A stretch of DNA of 47,034 nt from Demequina sp. (GTDB lineage: Bacteria > Actinomycetota > Actinomycetes > Actinomycetales > Demequinaceae): positions 1 through 47,034 of the forward strand of contig JASBTB010000135.1 of NCBI GenBank assembly GCA_030148645.1, given 5' to 3'. How positions within the stretch are numbered: the first letter of the stretch is position 1; every line of letters begins with the position of its first letter. The position numbers and the translations under genes were made by a program. The notes beneath the pieces were generated by a model that searched no databases, was not told the origin of the DNA, and worked only from the letters and a program-made list of their open reading frames with translations. Below, piece after piece: positions 17,748 to 26,313 of this stretch.

Positions 17748-18145
17748 TAGCGACCGCCTTCCTGAAGCACCTTGCCCGATTCGAGGGTGATGAAGCCGAT
17801 GCGGCCGGCGGGCTGCATTCCGAGTTCGGTTGCGCGCTGGGCGAGTGCCTCGGGCGCGGCGTTCGCCTCGAGTTGGATCAATATGGCCGCACGTTGCTGG
17901 TGGAGTTGAGCGATGTCGATACTCAGTTCACGCGCCAGGTAGGAGCCTTCCGCCATCGTGGTGTTGAGCACGAGCACGGTCGACAGCGCCGCCAAGACGA
18001 TGCCGACACACAGCCACGCGAAGGGCACGATGGTGCGGGAGTGGTGGGGGGCGGTGACCGCACGCAGATGGGAGGCCCGCTGCTGTCGGACGGCCGGCGG
18101 GGCCGCACCCGGGCGTGCGTTCGACCGCAGCGGCGCCGCGCTCAT
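17747..18145 (-). CDS. ftsL: Small septal bitopic protein, FtsL-like
   Basis: A 132-residue protein between rsmH and ftsI, the standard ftsL slot. Basic N-terminus (about 1-40), one membrane helix (TIVPFAWLCVGIVLAALSTV, about 41-60), then a short coiled-coil-like extracytoplasmic part (LARELSIDIAQLHQQRAAIL). FtsL sequences diverge strongly, so identification rests on position, size and topology. It would pair with FtsB-type and FtsQ proteins. The ATG at 18145 overlaps the rsmH stop as ATGA; the longer open frame to 18532 is antisense of rsmH. Confidence 0.82.
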   Translation of the reverse strand: MSAAPLRSNARPGAAPPAVRQQRASHLRAVTAPHHSRTIVPFAWLCVGIVLAALSTVLVLNTTMAEGSYLARELSIDIAQLHQQRAAILIQLEANAAPEALAQRATELGMQPAGRIGFITLESGKVLQEGGR

Positions 18146-19113
18146 GCGACCCTCCGGGGCAACTCTCGGGTGCGTTCGACCGCGCGCAGGCGGACGGACT
18201 TGGCGCGCGAATTGACGTCGATCTGCGCCGCGGACGCCTTCTCGGCCCCCTTGGTCAGCAGGCGCAGGTACGGTTGCGCGTCGTCCGGCACCACAGGCAT
18301 TCCCGGAGGAACGCCGATCGTGGTACCCACGGCGAAGGCGTGCTTCACGATCCGGTCCTCCAGCGAGTGGTAGCTGAGCACGACGATCCTTCCTCCCACC
18401 CTCACGGTGTCGATAGCGGCGACCAAAGCCTTCTCGAGGACGTCCAGTTCGCCGTTGACGGCGATGCGCAGGGCCTGGAAGGTGCGCTTGGCGGGGTTGC
18501 TTCCCGGCGTGCGCGTGGCGGCTGGAATGCACGCACGCACCAGGTCGACGAGTTGGCTGGATCGTTCGATCGGTTCGCTGTCGCGTCGGCGCACAATCGA
18601 GCGTGCGATCTTCCGCGCGTACCGCTCCTCACCGTAGACATGCAGGATCCGTGCGAGTTCGTCTTCGCTTTGGGTCGCGAGCAGTGACGCGGCAGTGACC
18701 GCATCCTCGCGATTCATGCGCATGTCGAGCGGCGCGTCCTGGGCGTAGGAAAAGCCTCTGTCCGCTGTGTCGATCTGGAGTGAGCTGACACCAAGGTCGA
18801 ACAGGATGGCGTCGGCGCGCTGGGCACCCACCGTCGCCAGCGCGCCACCCAGGTCGTCGTACGTGGCGTGGTGGGCGACGAAGCGGTCCCCTGCGCCGCT
18901 GAGGCGTTCACAGGCAAGACTGATCGCCTCGGCGTCGCGGTCGATGCCGACCACACGGGAGTGAGGGTGAGCGGACAGCAGCGCCTGCGTGTGCCCGCCC
19001 ATTCCCAACGTGGCATCGATCGCGAGCGCTCCAGGGTGCACGAGGGCAGGAGACAGCAACTCGACGCAGCGCTCAAGCATCACCGGCGTGTGCTGAAATC
19101 CCGCAGTCACCAT
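18142..19113 (-). CDS. rsmH: 16S rRNA (cytosine(1402)-N4)-methyltransferase RsmH
   Basis: SAM-dependent N4-methylation of C1402 in 16S rRNA. 323 residues from ATG 19113, preceded by GGGAAGGGG. N-terminus FQHTPVMLERCVELL, SAM motif IDATLGMGGHTQALL (about 34-48), VVGIDRDAEAI, LFDLGVSSLQID and the C-terminal SYHSLEDRIVK are typical. It is separated from mraZ by 102 bases, the largest gap in the mraZ-ftsQ run, and overlaps ftsL by four bases. Confidence 0.97.
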   Translation of the reverse strand: MVTAGFQHTPVMLERCVELLSPALVHPGALAIDATLGMGGHTQALLSAHPHSRVVGIDRDAEAISLACERLSGAGDRFVAHHATYDDLGGALATVGAQRADAILFDLGVSSLQIDTADRGFSYAQDAPLDMRMNREDAVTAASLLATQSEDELARILHVYGEERYARKIARSIVRRRDSEPIERSSQLVDLVRACIPAATRTPGSNPAKRTFQALRIAVNGELDVLEKALVAAIDTVRVGGRIVVLSYHSLEDRIVKHAFAVGTTIGVPPGMPVVPDDAQPYLRLLTKGAEKASAAQIDVNSRAKSVRLRAVERTRELPRRVA

Positions 19114-19215
19114 ATGCCCCTTCCCGTTCGTTGCCGCGTCTGGGGGTCTCCCTCCGAACCTCTGCCGGGGGGAAGTCCGTCAGAGCGTTTCGGGAGGAGG
19201 CCTCAAGACGCGGTG

Positions 19216-19683
19216 TTACATGTCTTTCAGCAACGATTCGGCCGTGGCCGAGTACGCCTCCTCACCTTCCGCGAGGTAGTTCTGCCACGCGGTCGCGTCC
19301 CAGACTTCGACACGCGAGCCCATGCCCACCACCGCGACGTCGCGCCTCAGCGCGGCGTAGTCCCTGAGCGCGGCGCCCAACAGAATGCGCCCCTGCTTGT
19401 CCGGCACGTCGTCCTGGGCGTGACCTAGGAAGTTGCGCAGATAGTCACGCGCCTGCTTGTTCTCGAGCGGAGCCTTGCGCAGGCGCTCGTGCACCTGCAT
19501 GAATTCGTCTACCGGGAACAAGAAGACGCAACGGTCGAGGCCGCGCGTCGCCACGAGACCCGATGCGAGCCTGCCCCTGAACTTAGAGGGCAGGATCAGT
19601 CGCCCCTTGTCGTCGAGCCGGGGCGTGAACGTGCCAAGGAAAACTCCTGTGGGTCCCAGACCATGCGTTAATTCCGACACCAC
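19216..19683 (-). CDS. mraZ: Transcriptional regulator MraZ
   Basis: First gene of the dcw cluster; a double AbrB-fold, ring-forming DNA-binding protein that autoregulates the cluster. 155 residues from GTG 19683 (AGGAGGTGAGCC before it; a second GTG follows immediately). The first domain starts [19 protein letters not shown] and the second contains [20 protein letters not shown], both with the DxKGR signature. The N-terminus is about 13 residues longer than the usual MFLGT start; no start codon exists at the usual place (GTT there). Confidence 0.94.
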   Translation of the reverse strand: MVSELTHGLGPTGVFLGTFTPRLDDKGRLILPSKFRGRLASGLVATRGLDRCVFLFPVDEFMQVHERLRKAPLENKQARDYLRNFLGHAQDDVPDKQGRILLGAALRDYAALRRDVAVVGMGSRVEVWDATAWQNYLAEGEEAYSATAESLLKDM

Positions 19684-19718
19684 GGCTCACCTCCTCGCGC
19701 CACGACTCGCCAGTTCGC

Positions 19719-19743
19719 CCCACATTACTCCACTTCTCTCCAC
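19719..19743 (-). promoter_or_regulatory. MraZ operator: three GTGGA/G boxes
   Basis: Minus-strand copies GTGGA (19739-19743), GTGGA (19729-19733) and GTGGG (19719-19723) are exactly 10 bp apart, separated by five-base spacers. This matches the known MraZ binding pattern of direct TGGG/TGGAG-type repeats with 5-nt spacers, and it sits 36-60 bases upstream of the mraZ start. Confidence 0.8.
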
Positions 19744-19873
19744 AATTTCGATCAAAGTGGCAAATTGCACGTGTTGTAATTGTGTATGTGCAGGTACATT
19801 GCCTAGACACGCAGTGGAGGAGGCGCTCACCAAGGTCTTCGTTTGGGCTCAAGGTGAGACCAAAGGAGCGTTC

Positions 19874-20904
19874 ATGAGCCATGCCCTACCGGCCGAGACC
19901 GAACTCTCCGACGTCGCCGAGGTGACCGCGCGCATTCGCCAGTCCATCGGTACGGTGCTCGCGGGACTCGACGAGGCGGTCACGGCAACGCTGGCAGTCG
20001 TCCTCGCCGAGGGGCACCTTCTCATGGAGGACGTCCGTGGTGTCGGCAAGACGACACTGGCACGGGCGCTCGCACTCAGCCTCGATTGCCAGGTGGGCAG
20101 GTTGCAGTTCACTCCCGACCTGCTGCCGTCGGACGTGACAGGCGTGAGCATCTTTTGATCCGAGGATCACCGCTTCGAGTTCCGCCCTGGACCAATCTTC
20201 GTCAACGTGGTGATCGCAGACGAAATCAACCGGGCGGGCCCCAAGACCCAAGCCGCCCTCCTCGAGTCGATGCAGGAACGCGCCGTGACGGTGGATGGGC
20301 GGGCGCGTCCCCTGCCCCGACCCTTCGTCGTCGTTGCCACCCAGAACCCCATCGAGATGGAGGGCACCTACCCCTGCCCGAAGCTCAGCGGGATCGCTTC
20401 ATGGCCCAGGTGTCCGTCGGCTACCCGTCGGCGCGCGACGAGATGGCGATGCTCGACACTCACGACGGCGTCGATCCCCTCACCCAGGTGTGCCCCGTGA
20501 CCGACACTGAGACGCTCGCGCGCCTCATCGCCGTCGCCCGCAGGATTTCCGGCGCGCCCGCGATCAAGCAATACATCGTCGACCTGGTGACGGCCACGCG
20601 ACACGATTCCTCCCTGCGGCTAGGCGCCTCGCCCCGAGCGGCCTTGCAACTGCTCGCGGCGGCCAAAGCGCGCGCCGCCATGGCAGGCCGCAATCACGTC
20701 CTGCCCGACGACATCAAGGCGCTCGCGGTGCCGGTCCTGGCGCACCGGCTCATCCCCAGCACCGAGGCGCGCTTCGCCGGAAAGACCCCGGCGGCGTTCC
20801 TGGGGGAAATCCTGGCACGCATTCCCGTCCCCACCGAGGCTCGGGACGTTCCGCCGCTGCGCGACCGGGCCGCACCGCCAGCAACCCGCGTCACCGTGCG
20901 CTAG
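19874..20904 (+). pseudogene. MoxR-family AAA+ ATPase, interrupted by a stop and a frameshift
   Basis: Reads as a MoxR ATPase: Walker A region MEDVRGVGKTTLARALA, DLLPSDVTGVSIF, Walker [21 protein letters not shown], sensor [16 protein letters not shown], and lid GNHVLPDDIKALAVPVLAHR-like GRNHVLPDDIKAL. MoxR proteins act as chaperone-like ATPases with DUF58/VWA partners. Start ATG 19874 follows AAAGGAG. A TGA at 20156-20158 follows GVSIF, after which the same frame resumes as [14 protein letters not shown]. At the CCCC of 20371-20374 one C is missing, moving the rest ([14 protein letters not shown] onward) to another frame. Either a true pseudogene or a sequence error; restoring one base (plus a T/G correction at 20153-20162) gives a full-length ATPase. 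Confidence 0.88.
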
Positions 20905-20906
20905 CC

Positions 20907-22181
20907 ATGGCTCCCGCGCCTGCCACCCACCTCGCGCTGACGCCACGAGGGATCGGTCTTGGGGCCGCAGGCACTGTGATCGGCGCCTTGGGTGTCGGGT
21001 TCGCGACACCGCCGCTCGTGTACGTGGGTGTCGCCATGGTGGCCTGCGTCGCGGTCGGCGCGGTGTGGCTCATTCTTGCCGTCAGCGGTTTGGTGAGCCG
21101 GTTCCCTCGTGCACGGCGCCACGTGGCGCCCCACCCCCTGACCGTGGGTTCGCCCGGACGGGTCACGCTGACCCTCGGTGCGGCGTCGGGGCGTCCCGGA
21201 CGGGCCTTCACCAGGGCGCTTGCCGAGTCTGTGGACCTCAAAGAACAGGCGGCCGCCGCACTCACCGGCGGCATGAGCACCACGGCGACGGTGAACCGTG
21301 CCGCCGATGCCGTGTCATTGACCTACCCGCTGCTGCCCTCCCGGCGCGGGCGCTGGCCGCTTGGTCCCGCGCTCGTGTACTGCGCCGACCCGCTCGGTAC
21401 GAGGGATGCGGAAACGTCCGTGGGCGGCGAGGACCTCGTCCCGGTGTGGCCCGCGGTGGTCGACCTGAGCGGGACGGTCGGAGTGCTCATGGGCCACGCC
21501 GACCGCATCCGGTTGGGCGCACGTAGCCCCTCTGCGGACGACGCTGCGGTGCGCGAGCACCGCGAGGGCGATGACCTGCGGCGCGTTCACTGGCCGTCGA
21601 GTGCACGCAAAGGCACGATGCTGGTGAGATCCGACGAACGGGCCGGAAGGCGTCCGGTCACCGTCGTCCTTGACCTCCCGCGCGACGCAGCCGCCCTGGA
21701 GTGGCCGATCTGCGCTGCGGCTTCCATTGCGCTATCGGTGCTCGACTCCGGGCACCCCGTACGATTCCTTGGCGGACCTCGTGGTCCCGAGCGCGCGCAC
21801 CACCTCGGGCGCGAGCACCCCGGTAGCGCGCGCTCCGATCTGTTGAACAGGACCGTCGACCTGACGCGCCCACCCTCGGCCGCGGCAGGTTCCGCATGGC
21901 TATTGGACGCCGTCAGACGCACGGAGCGAAGCGTCGCGCATGGCGAAGTCGTGGTCGGCGTGTTCGAACCCCTGGATACCGCGTGCCTCAACGCCCTCGC
22001 GCCGTTGGGGGATGCTGGCAGGTCCTGGGCGATCGTGCGTGGCGACACCGGCGACGACCTCGACGCCCAGGACACGGCTGTCGCATTGCGGCGTGCCGGC
22101 TGGCGAGCCACCACCGCTACCGCCCGCACCGACATCGACGCCGTCTGGAGCACCCTGTTGATGGCAGGAGACATGGCATGA
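20907..22181 (+). CDS. DUF58 domain protein
   Basis: 424 residues, two N-terminal membrane helices (about 14-33 and 35-56), then an extracytoplasmic/cytoplasmic beta-rich part and the DUF58 core, here with REHREGDDLRRVHWPSSARK (about 214-233) and a VWA-like VTVVLDLPRD segment. DUF58 proteins partner MoxR ATPases and transglutaminase-like proteins. The gene starts two bases after the moxR stop and its stop overlaps the next start as ATGA, a coupled operon. It is intact although both neighbours are broken. Function beyond the family association is unknown. Confidence 0.85.
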   Translation: MAPAPATHLALTPRGIGLGAAGTVIGALGVGFATPPLVYVGVAMVACVAVGAVWLILAVSGLVSRFPRARRHVAPHPLTVGSPGRVTLTLGAASGRPGRAFTRALAESVDLKEQAAAALTGGMSTTATVNRAADAVSLTYPLLPSRRGRWPLGPALVYCADPLGTRDAETSVGGEDLVPVWPAVVDLSGTVGVLMGHADRIRLGARSPSADDAAVREHREGDDLRRVHWPSSARKGTMLVRSDERAGRRPVTVVLDLPRDAAALEWPICAAASIALSVLDSGHPVRFLGGPRGPERAHHLGREHPGSARSDLLNRTVDLTRPPSAAAGSAWLLDAVRRTERSVAHGEVVVGVFEPLDTACLNALAPLGDAGRSWAIVRGDTGDDLDAQDTAVALRRAGWRATTATARTDIDAVWSTLLMAGDMA

Positions 22182-24308
22182 CGATGCACACCGCCACCGC
22201 CCGCTGTCCGTGGTACGCCACGCCCATCGTCGCCATCGCCTTGTTGCTGGGTTTCAACGGCTTCGCGACGATGGTGGTGTGGGGTCAGTGGCTGCCGACC
22301 GTCGTGGGCATGGTGGCCGTGGTCGCAGCACTCATCGTCGTGACGCGGTTGCTCACCCGGTCGCGCATCCTACCCACCGTCGTCGGCGCGGCAGCCGCGT
22401 TACTCGTCAGCGTGCCCACCTTTGCTCGCGGCGAGAACGGGCGGGCGCCGCTCCTGCCCACACCGTCGGCGCTACGGGATCTGGTCACGACCGTTCGCGA
22501 CGGCGCGCACGAGGCGGCGACCGCCACGGCACCCGCAGAGATGACCCGCCGCTGGTCGCACTCGTCATGGTGGCAGTGTTTGCGGCGTTCCTGGTCGCAG
22601 AACACCTCGCAGTATCGTGGCGCGCGGGCGCGGCGTCGGGCATCGTGCTGCTCATCCCCTGGATGCCTGCGGTGGTGTTGCTCAACCGCGTGTCAACGTC
22701 GGCTCTGCTCGGAGCCATCGGGCATGGGTGTTGCTGCTGGCACTGACGACCAAGCACACGAGACCCTTGACCTCTCGGTCACCCTGGGCGGCTGGTGCCG
22801 CCAGCGTCGCGACGGTCGCTCTCGTGGCGGTCGTCGCCCCGCCGGCGCTGGGTGCAAACGGTTGGGGGCTGATTCCCCGCTTCGCGACCCCCACCTCACT
22901 GGACACGACGTCGCGCCTGAACCTCGCGCTCGACTTGCGCAACTCGTTGACGGCCAACACTTCCGCCCCCAAGATCGTGTATCGCACATCGGGCAAACGT
23001 CCAGCCGCCTTCCGCCTGTACACGCTCATCGACTTCAATGGCGCCGAGTGGACTCGCCCCCAAGACGACCCGTCCGCGCGCGTGCGGCTCGACTCAGGCG
23101 TGCAGTGGCCCGAACGCGTCGACGACTGGGCCGACCGCACACTCGACCGCGTCAGAGTGGAAGTCCTCTCGCAGGCGGAGGAAAGCCTGCCGCTTCCGCC
23201 AGTGCCGCGCACGGTCACGGTCGACGCACAATGGTCCTATTCGCCCGTGCTCGACCAGGTCACCTCCAAGACGGCCACGACCCAGGGCCTGACCTATGAG
23301 TTCCTCGCCGACCTCGACTACTTCACCGGCGACGGGTTGCGCGCCTTGGGGGACGCGTCGGGCAACGACGCCCGACTTGACCCACGCTACCTGGCTGTCG
23401 CCGATACCGTCGACCTGGATCGCGTACGGACTTTGGCACAGCAACTCGTGGGCGATTCGGCCACCCGATACGACAGGGCGGTGGCTCTGCAAGAGTACTT
23501 TCGGGACCCACAGGAGGTCACCTACGCCACGTCCGTCACACCGTCGGGCGACGACTCGGTCTCCGTGTTCCTCTCGGATCGCTCCGGGTACTGTGTGCAG
23601 TTCGCCACCGCGATGATCGTCCTGGCGCGCTCCCTTGGCATCCCCGCGCGAATGGCCGTCGGATTTTTGCCCGGCGAACGCGGCGCCGATGGCCAATCCG
23701 TCATCAGGGGAACCGACGCGCATGCGTGGCCCGAAGTGTATTTCGCGGGCGCGGGTTGGGTGCGGTTCGAGCCCACCCCCGCGGTGCGGACGGGCGCACG
23801 CCCCTCCTACGCCGATCCCACCGGCACGGACACGCTCAGCCCCTTCGACGAGTTCGCCGTCCCTGGATACCGTCCCACGCTCGCGCCGAGGACGGCCTCC
23901 CGGGCCCATGACGCAGCCGGGGTCGTCGATCGTGACTCCTACTCGGCTGAACCTGTGTGGTGTCTGTGGTGGGCCGTGGCGATCGTCGTCATCGGTTTCG
24001 CGACGGCATGGCGGTTCGCGTATTCACGGCGTGCGACAGCCGCCCGTGTCGAAGATCCTGAACGCGTGTGGGCATGGCTCAGGACCCGACTGCCCCGCGA
24101 GCATGGCTGGCCGGACACCCTGACGCCGCACGAGGCCGAAGCGCACCTGCGTGCACTCGGGTTGGCCCAGGATGGGTTCCTGTCTGCGCAGGCGGATGGC
24201 GCGCTGTCACGCGTGGCCTTGGCCGTATCGCATCACCGGTACACGCCGCAGGGCTCGACGCAGCCGATTCACTCCGTGTGGGACGACGCCCGCATCGTGG
24301 CCGCCTAA
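22178..24308 (+). pseudogene. TgpA-like membrane transglutaminase, two single-base frameshifts
   Basis: Three overlapping frames join to one protein of about 710 residues. The N-terminal half has several membrane helices (for example YATPIVAIALLLGFNGF and VALVMVAVFAAFLVAEHLA). The transglutaminase-like core has Cys in RSGYCVQFATAMIVLARSLG, His in TDAHAWPEVYF and the FEPTPAV end. A last helix follows (WCLWWAVAIVVIGFATAW), then a DUF4129-like tail. Missing bases: one C at CCC 22545-22547 (frame resumes as PPLVALV) and one G at GGG 22720-22722 (resumes as AWVLLLALTT). Start ATG 22178 overlaps the DUF58 stop. The third operon member with moxR and DUF58. Confidence 0.85.
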
Positions 24309-24333
24309 CTCGCCGCTGTCACGACGAACGACG

Positions 24334-24708
24334 CTACAGGTCGCCGCTTTCGCGTCGGCGCGCCAGACGCTCCTCGACACGGCGCATGAACGGCTCCTTG
24401 GGTGCCCGCTTCTTGGGTGCCTGACCTGCGCGACCCGTACTGGCCGGGCCGGAACGCTTGCGCGGCGTGAAGATCGCCCACATTGCTGCGCTGATCATCA
24501 ACGCAAAACCCGCGATCCCGACGGGCACGACTTGAGCAACAACGCCGACGAGGAGCACGCCAAGGCCGACGATGACGCCAAGCGCTCCGCCGACGATCCG
24601 GCCGCGTGGCTGCGGCCCCCGTGCCATCGAGCGTCCCAATTTGGGGTCGGCGCCGAGGTCGCGCTCCAACTGATCGAGCACACGCTGCTCGTACTCCGAC
24701 AGCGGCAT
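24334..24708 (-). CDS. DUF3040 membrane protein
   Basis: 124 residues. Starts MPLSEYEQRVLDQLERDL, the DUF3040 signature, followed by two membrane helices (about 43-60 and 63-80) and a basic C-terminal tail (KKRAPKEPFMRRVEERLARR). The start ATG 24708 follows GGGAGGTCATG; an ATG directly before it is possible. Function is unknown; actinobacterial homologues lie near dcw genes. Convergent with the transglutaminase gene with 25 bases between the stops. A -10-like TACACT lies on the minus strand at 24740-24745. Confidence 0.82.
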   Translation of the reverse strand: MPLSEYEQRVLDQLERDLGADPKLGRSMARGPQPRGRIVGGALGVIVGLGVLLVGVVAQVVPVGIAGFALMISAAMWAIFTPRKRSGPASTGRAGQAPKKRAPKEPFMRRVEERLARRRESGDL

Positions 24709-24866
24709 CATGACCTCCCTTGACCTGGTCGTCACTCCTAGTGTAAATCCGAACGGAACAGACGCCTAGCGCAGCACTCAACATACTTTCGTGCATGTAA
24801 CGCGCGGCATCCCTGTACGTGTTCCCAGCGGCGTCCGTATGGTGCCACATGGGGGCCAGATGACAA

Positions 24867-24896
24867 AGCCGCCGTCCCCGTCAAGGAACGGCGGCT
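24867..24896 (-). terminator. Rho-independent terminator of the cold-shock gene
   Basis: Perfect 9-bp stem AGCCGCCGT/ACGGCGGCT (24888-24896 with 24867-24875) with a 12-base loop, followed on the minus strand by TTTGTC. It lies 18 bases after the csp stop. Confidence 0.82.
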
Positions 24897-24914
24897 CGTC
24901 GCGATGCCACACCC

Positions 24915-25118
24915 CTAGAGGGCGCGCACCTGCTCTGCCTGCGGGCCCTTGGGACCCTGTGTCACCTCGAACTCGACGCGCTGCGCCTCGTTGAGGGACT
25001 TGAAGCCATCGGTAACGATCGCCGAGTAGTGAACGAAGACGTCAGCGCCTCCACCATCCTGCGCGATGAAGCCGTAGCCCTTTTCCGCGTTGAACCACTT
25101 AACGGAACCTTGTGCCAT
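24915..25118 (-). CDS. csp: Cold-shock protein (CspA family)
   Basis: 67-residue single-stranded nucleic-acid-binding OB-fold protein. RNP1 KGYGFIAQ and RNP2 VFVHYSAI are both present, and the N-terminus [18 protein letters not shown] is canonical. CspA-type proteins act as RNA chaperones. ATG 25118 follows AAGGAATTACAGGC. The upstream frame reaches 25226, but that is leader; about 140 bases separate this gene from the PAC2 gene, room for its own promoter and a long 5' leader as is common for csp mRNAs. Ends in a strong hairpin terminator. Confidence 0.95.
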   Translation of the reverse strand: MAQGSVKWFNAEKGYGFIAQDGGGADVFVHYSAIVTDGFKSLNEAQRVEFEVTQGPKGPQAEQVRAL

Positions 25119-25260
25119 GCCTGTAATTCCTTGCCTTGAGATGCCCGGGACGGGAAGCGGGGCAACCTGCCCTACTCGTCGCCGCAATGCCGTGTCCCGT
25201 ACCCCGAAGAGGTAGGTCGTACACACTACGTAATCGCAACCGCACTAAGCATGACACGAA

Positions 25261-26175
25261 TTAGTCGTTGGGGGGGATGTCTCGGCGCTGTTGAGCGAGA
25301 AATCTCTCAAACTCGGCCCCCAATTCATCGGCCGTGGGCAGCGGCCCGTTGAGCTCGATACCGTCTCGACGCGCGGCGTCGATCGCCTCATACTGTGCTT
25401 CGAGCGATTCCACCAAAGCCTGGATCTCTTGGGATTCGGCCATCTGGCGCACGATCTCGGCCAACGCCGTCTCGGCATCGTCGTCCAACCGCGACGGATC
25501 GAGAGACAGGCCCGTCAGAGCCTCCACGTGCGTCAAGGCGTGCTGTGCGGCTTGTGGCAGGGAGGACTGCGCCAGGTAGTACGGCACGTGCACCGCGACG
25601 TTCACGGCGTCAAGGCCCCACTGGCCAAAACGATATTCAAGCAGGCTCTGGGCCGACGATGGCACGGTGACGGTGCCGAATATCCCAGGAGAGTCGGGCA
25701 ACAGGTCTTGGCGGGTGCCATGCGTCGTTGACCCGATGGGCTTGGTGTGCGGCACGCCCATGGGGATACCGTGGGCGCCGACGGTCAGGCCCACACCCAG
25801 CCGTGTCACGGCTTCACGGACGGACGAAATGAACGCCTCCCAGCGGATATCCGGTTCGATGCCATGCAGCATCAGGAACGGCCGATCCTCGACGTCACGC
25901 ACCATGTCGATCGCGAGATACGGTTCGTCGTAGGCCGTCCACTCGTTGATCGAGAACGTCATCTCCGGTCGACGGGAACGGTAGTCAAGCAGTTCATCCA
26001 CGGCGAACGTTGCGAGGCGCACGGGTTCCGCGATGCCGACCACGTGGTCTTGGATCAATCGGCCCACCCGGCCCGCATCGACGAACCCGCGTAGCGACTG
26101 CAGCAAAACCGCATCGGCACCCGATGCGGACGCCCACTGTTCCACACCGTCGTTGTCCCATGTGATGAGTGCCAT
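25261..26175 (-). CDS. PAC2-family protein (proteasome assembly chaperone-like)
   Basis: 304 residues. The PAC2-like core covers roughly residues 10-230, with DELLDYRSRRPEM, DMVRDVEDRPFLMLHGIEPD and YRFGQWGLDAVNVAVHVPYY, and a C-terminal helical acidic tail. In eukaryotes PAC2 proteins help assemble the 20S proteasome; actinobacterial members are common but their role is not settled. Start ATG 26175 was chosen at the family N-terminus MALITWDNDGVEQW; the open frame upstream is antisense of the helD leader. Divergent from helD with 138 bases between starts. Confidence 0.8.
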   Translation of the reverse strand: MALITWDNDGVEQWASASGADAVLLQSLRGFVDAGRVGRLIQDHVVGIAEPVRLATFAVDELLDYRSRRPEMTFSINEWTAYDEPYLAIDMVRDVEDRPFLMLHGIEPDIRWEAFISSVREAVTRLGVGLTVGAHGIPMGVPHTKPIGSTTHGTRQDLLPDSPGIFGTVTVPSSAQSLLEYRFGQWGLDAVNVAVHVPYYLAQSSLPQAAQHALTHVEALTGLSLDPSRLDDDAETALAEIVRQMAESQEIQALVESLEAQYEAIDAARRDGIELNGPLPTADELGAEFERFLAQQRRDIPPND

Positions 26176-26274
26176 GGAACCACTGTGACACGCCCACGCG
26201 CGCGACGAGTGCGATATCGCGCCCCGCGAACGCCCCGCCATTCTCAATGCGGCGCGACCATGGGAGGATGGTCT

Positions 26275-26299
26275 ACTGCCCGCGGGAGTCGTGGGCAGT
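26275..26299 (+). other. Hairpin in the helD leader
   Basis: ACTGCCC (26275-26281) and GGGCAGT (26293-26299), 11-base loop, ending 15 bases before the helD ATG and just upstream of the GGAAGG ribosome site. Could affect translation. No rifampicin-associated element is visible. Confidence 0.4.
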
Positions 26300-26313
26300 G
26301 TGGAAGGGCGTTC

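Noticed and set aside
26176-26313. Rifampicin-associated element upstream of helD
   Set aside because: The expected inverted repeat is not present.
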